NCBI RefSeq assembly: GCF_001902295.1
Contig: NZ_CP018335.1
Span: 1-64,000 of the forward strand
Source of the DNA: Clostridium kluyveri
Lineage (GTDB): Bacteria > Bacillota > Clostridia > Clostridiales > Clostridiaceae
Length of the DNA stretch: 64,000 bases
Direction of reading: 5' to 3'
Under the pieces are notes generated by a model. The model made no database searches and was not told the origin of the DNA. It saw nothing but the letters and a program-made list of their open reading frames with translations. Within the stretch, counting starts at the first letter, position 1. Each line of letters opens with the position of its first letter. The position numbers were made by a program, and so were the translations under genes. Positions 63,525 to 64,000 of the stretch are shown one piece after another.

Positions 63525-64000
63525 TGAAGCTCACAGTATTGGGGAGTGGTAGCAGTGGTAACTGCTATCTACTCCAGAATAAAGACGAAATCTTAATTGT
63601 AGAATGTGGATTGTCCTATAAGACTATTTTAAAAGGACTGGATTTTAATTTGATGAATGTTGTAGGGTGTTTGGTCACCCATTGTCATAAGGATCATTCT
63701 AAGGCTATAAAGGAGTTTATCAATAACGGAATAGATGTTTACAGCAGCAGTGGAACATTAAAGGCAGTAGATGCTGGGGATTATAGAGCACAAGTAATTG
63801 AATCTGAAAATCAGGTTTCTATAGGGTATTTTACTATACTTCCCTTTGAAACTGAACATGATGCAGTAGAGCCTTTAGGGTTTCTTATACAACATAGTGA
63901 TATGGGTAAACTGCTCTTTATTACAGATAGTTACTACTGCCAGTATAACTTTACAGGACTTAATCACATTATGATTGAGTGCAACTACAGTATGGATATT
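63524..64000 (+). CDS. MBL-fold hydrolase, phage recombination module (partial)
   Basis: First 159 residues of a metallo-beta-lactamase-fold protein (MKLTVLGSGSSGNCYLLQNK, metal motif THCHKDH, later DS and ECNYS ligands), cut by the window edge. The pattern is YycJ/WalJ-like; phage members often replace or accompany the exonuclease next to RecT. TGATG overlap shows coupling to recT. Confidence 0.85.
   Translation, partial: MKLTVLGSGSSGNCYLLQNKDEILIVECGLSYKTILKGLDFNLMNVVGCLVTHCHKDHSKAIKEFINNGIDVYSSSGTLKAVDAGDYRAQVIESENQVSIGYFTILPFETEHDAVEPLGFLIQHSDMGKLLFITDSYYCQYNFTGLNHIMIECNYSMDI

Larger units (their letters stand above)
50116..64000. mobile_element. Element C: left part of a temperate prophage
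   Basis: Begins at the second attachment core with its own integrase on the reverse strand. Lysogeny cargo follows (TAC-like operon, several XRE regulators), then from 56118 a forward early operon with many small genes, an SbcC-like ATPase, RecT and an MBL-fold gene. Structural genes and the right attachment site are expected beyond 64000. Confidence 0.85.

Overview
The window opens on the ATG of dnaA and reads dnaA, oriC, dnaN, an S4-domain gene, recF, remB, gyrB, gyrA, then a complete rRNA operon. It is therefore almost certainly base 1 of a circular chromosome. AT-rich DNA, the rRNA sequences, the dnaA-to-gyrA order, RemB, NiaR, UPF0182 and the phage families point to a low-GC Firmicute of Clostridium cluster I. 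I cannot fix the species by eye.

Layout. 1-8.8 kb: replication and supercoiling genes with a DnaA-box/DnaA-trio origin between dnaA and dnaN. 8.8-14.7 kb: rRNA promoter, 16S, 23S, 5S, tRNA-Met and tRNA-Ala, with matched processing stems and a 106-bp element present three times. 14.8-22.6 kb: housekeeping genes (HD protein, niaR, a UPF0182 membrane protein, a GlpA-like oxidoreductase with DUF1667, serS, two tRNA-Ser). 22.7-26.7 kb: a decayed integrase next to tRNA-Ser, then a GC-richer imported island with a VanR/VanS-type two-component system, a VanZ-like fragment and a serine D,D-carboxypeptidase, with 11-bp-phased VanR-like boxes. 26.7-30.6 kb: a triple DnaA-box cluster, two YsnF/AvaK-type stress proteins, an MBL-fold hydrolase and small genes.

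30.7-64 kb: three mobile elements stacked at one tRNA-derived attachment sequence, seen as two identical 38-bp copies at 35012-35049 and 50116-50153. Element A (to 35049) is a relic: an XRE regulator broken by a TGA, two Uma2 nucleases, an integrase lacking its core-binding domain, and a dCTP deaminase. Element B (35012-50153, about 15 kb) carries integrase, CI/Cro-like regulators, an AntA antirepressor, an excisionase-like protein, a primase-helicase and a complete capsid/packaging set (portal, protease, HK97 capsid, connector, HNH, TerS, TerL, head closure). It has no tail, holin or lysin genes, which is the architecture of a capsid-forming phage-inducible chromosomal island (cf-PICI). Element C (50116 to beyond the right edge) is the left part of a temperate prophage: integrase, a dense set of repressors, many tiny early genes, then an SbcC-like ATPase, RecT and an MBL-fold gene.

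The most interesting cargo is in element C at 52466-53800: an ADP-ribosyltransferase-like toxin, a small acidic protein and a clear SecB-like chaperone in one overlapping operon. This matches the plan of toxin-antitoxin-chaperone (TAC) phage-defence systems such as CmdTAC, here in a Gram-positive prophage. The other notable non-coding signal is a pair of GTACAGAT-type repeat arrays, inverted relative to each other, at the two ends of element B.
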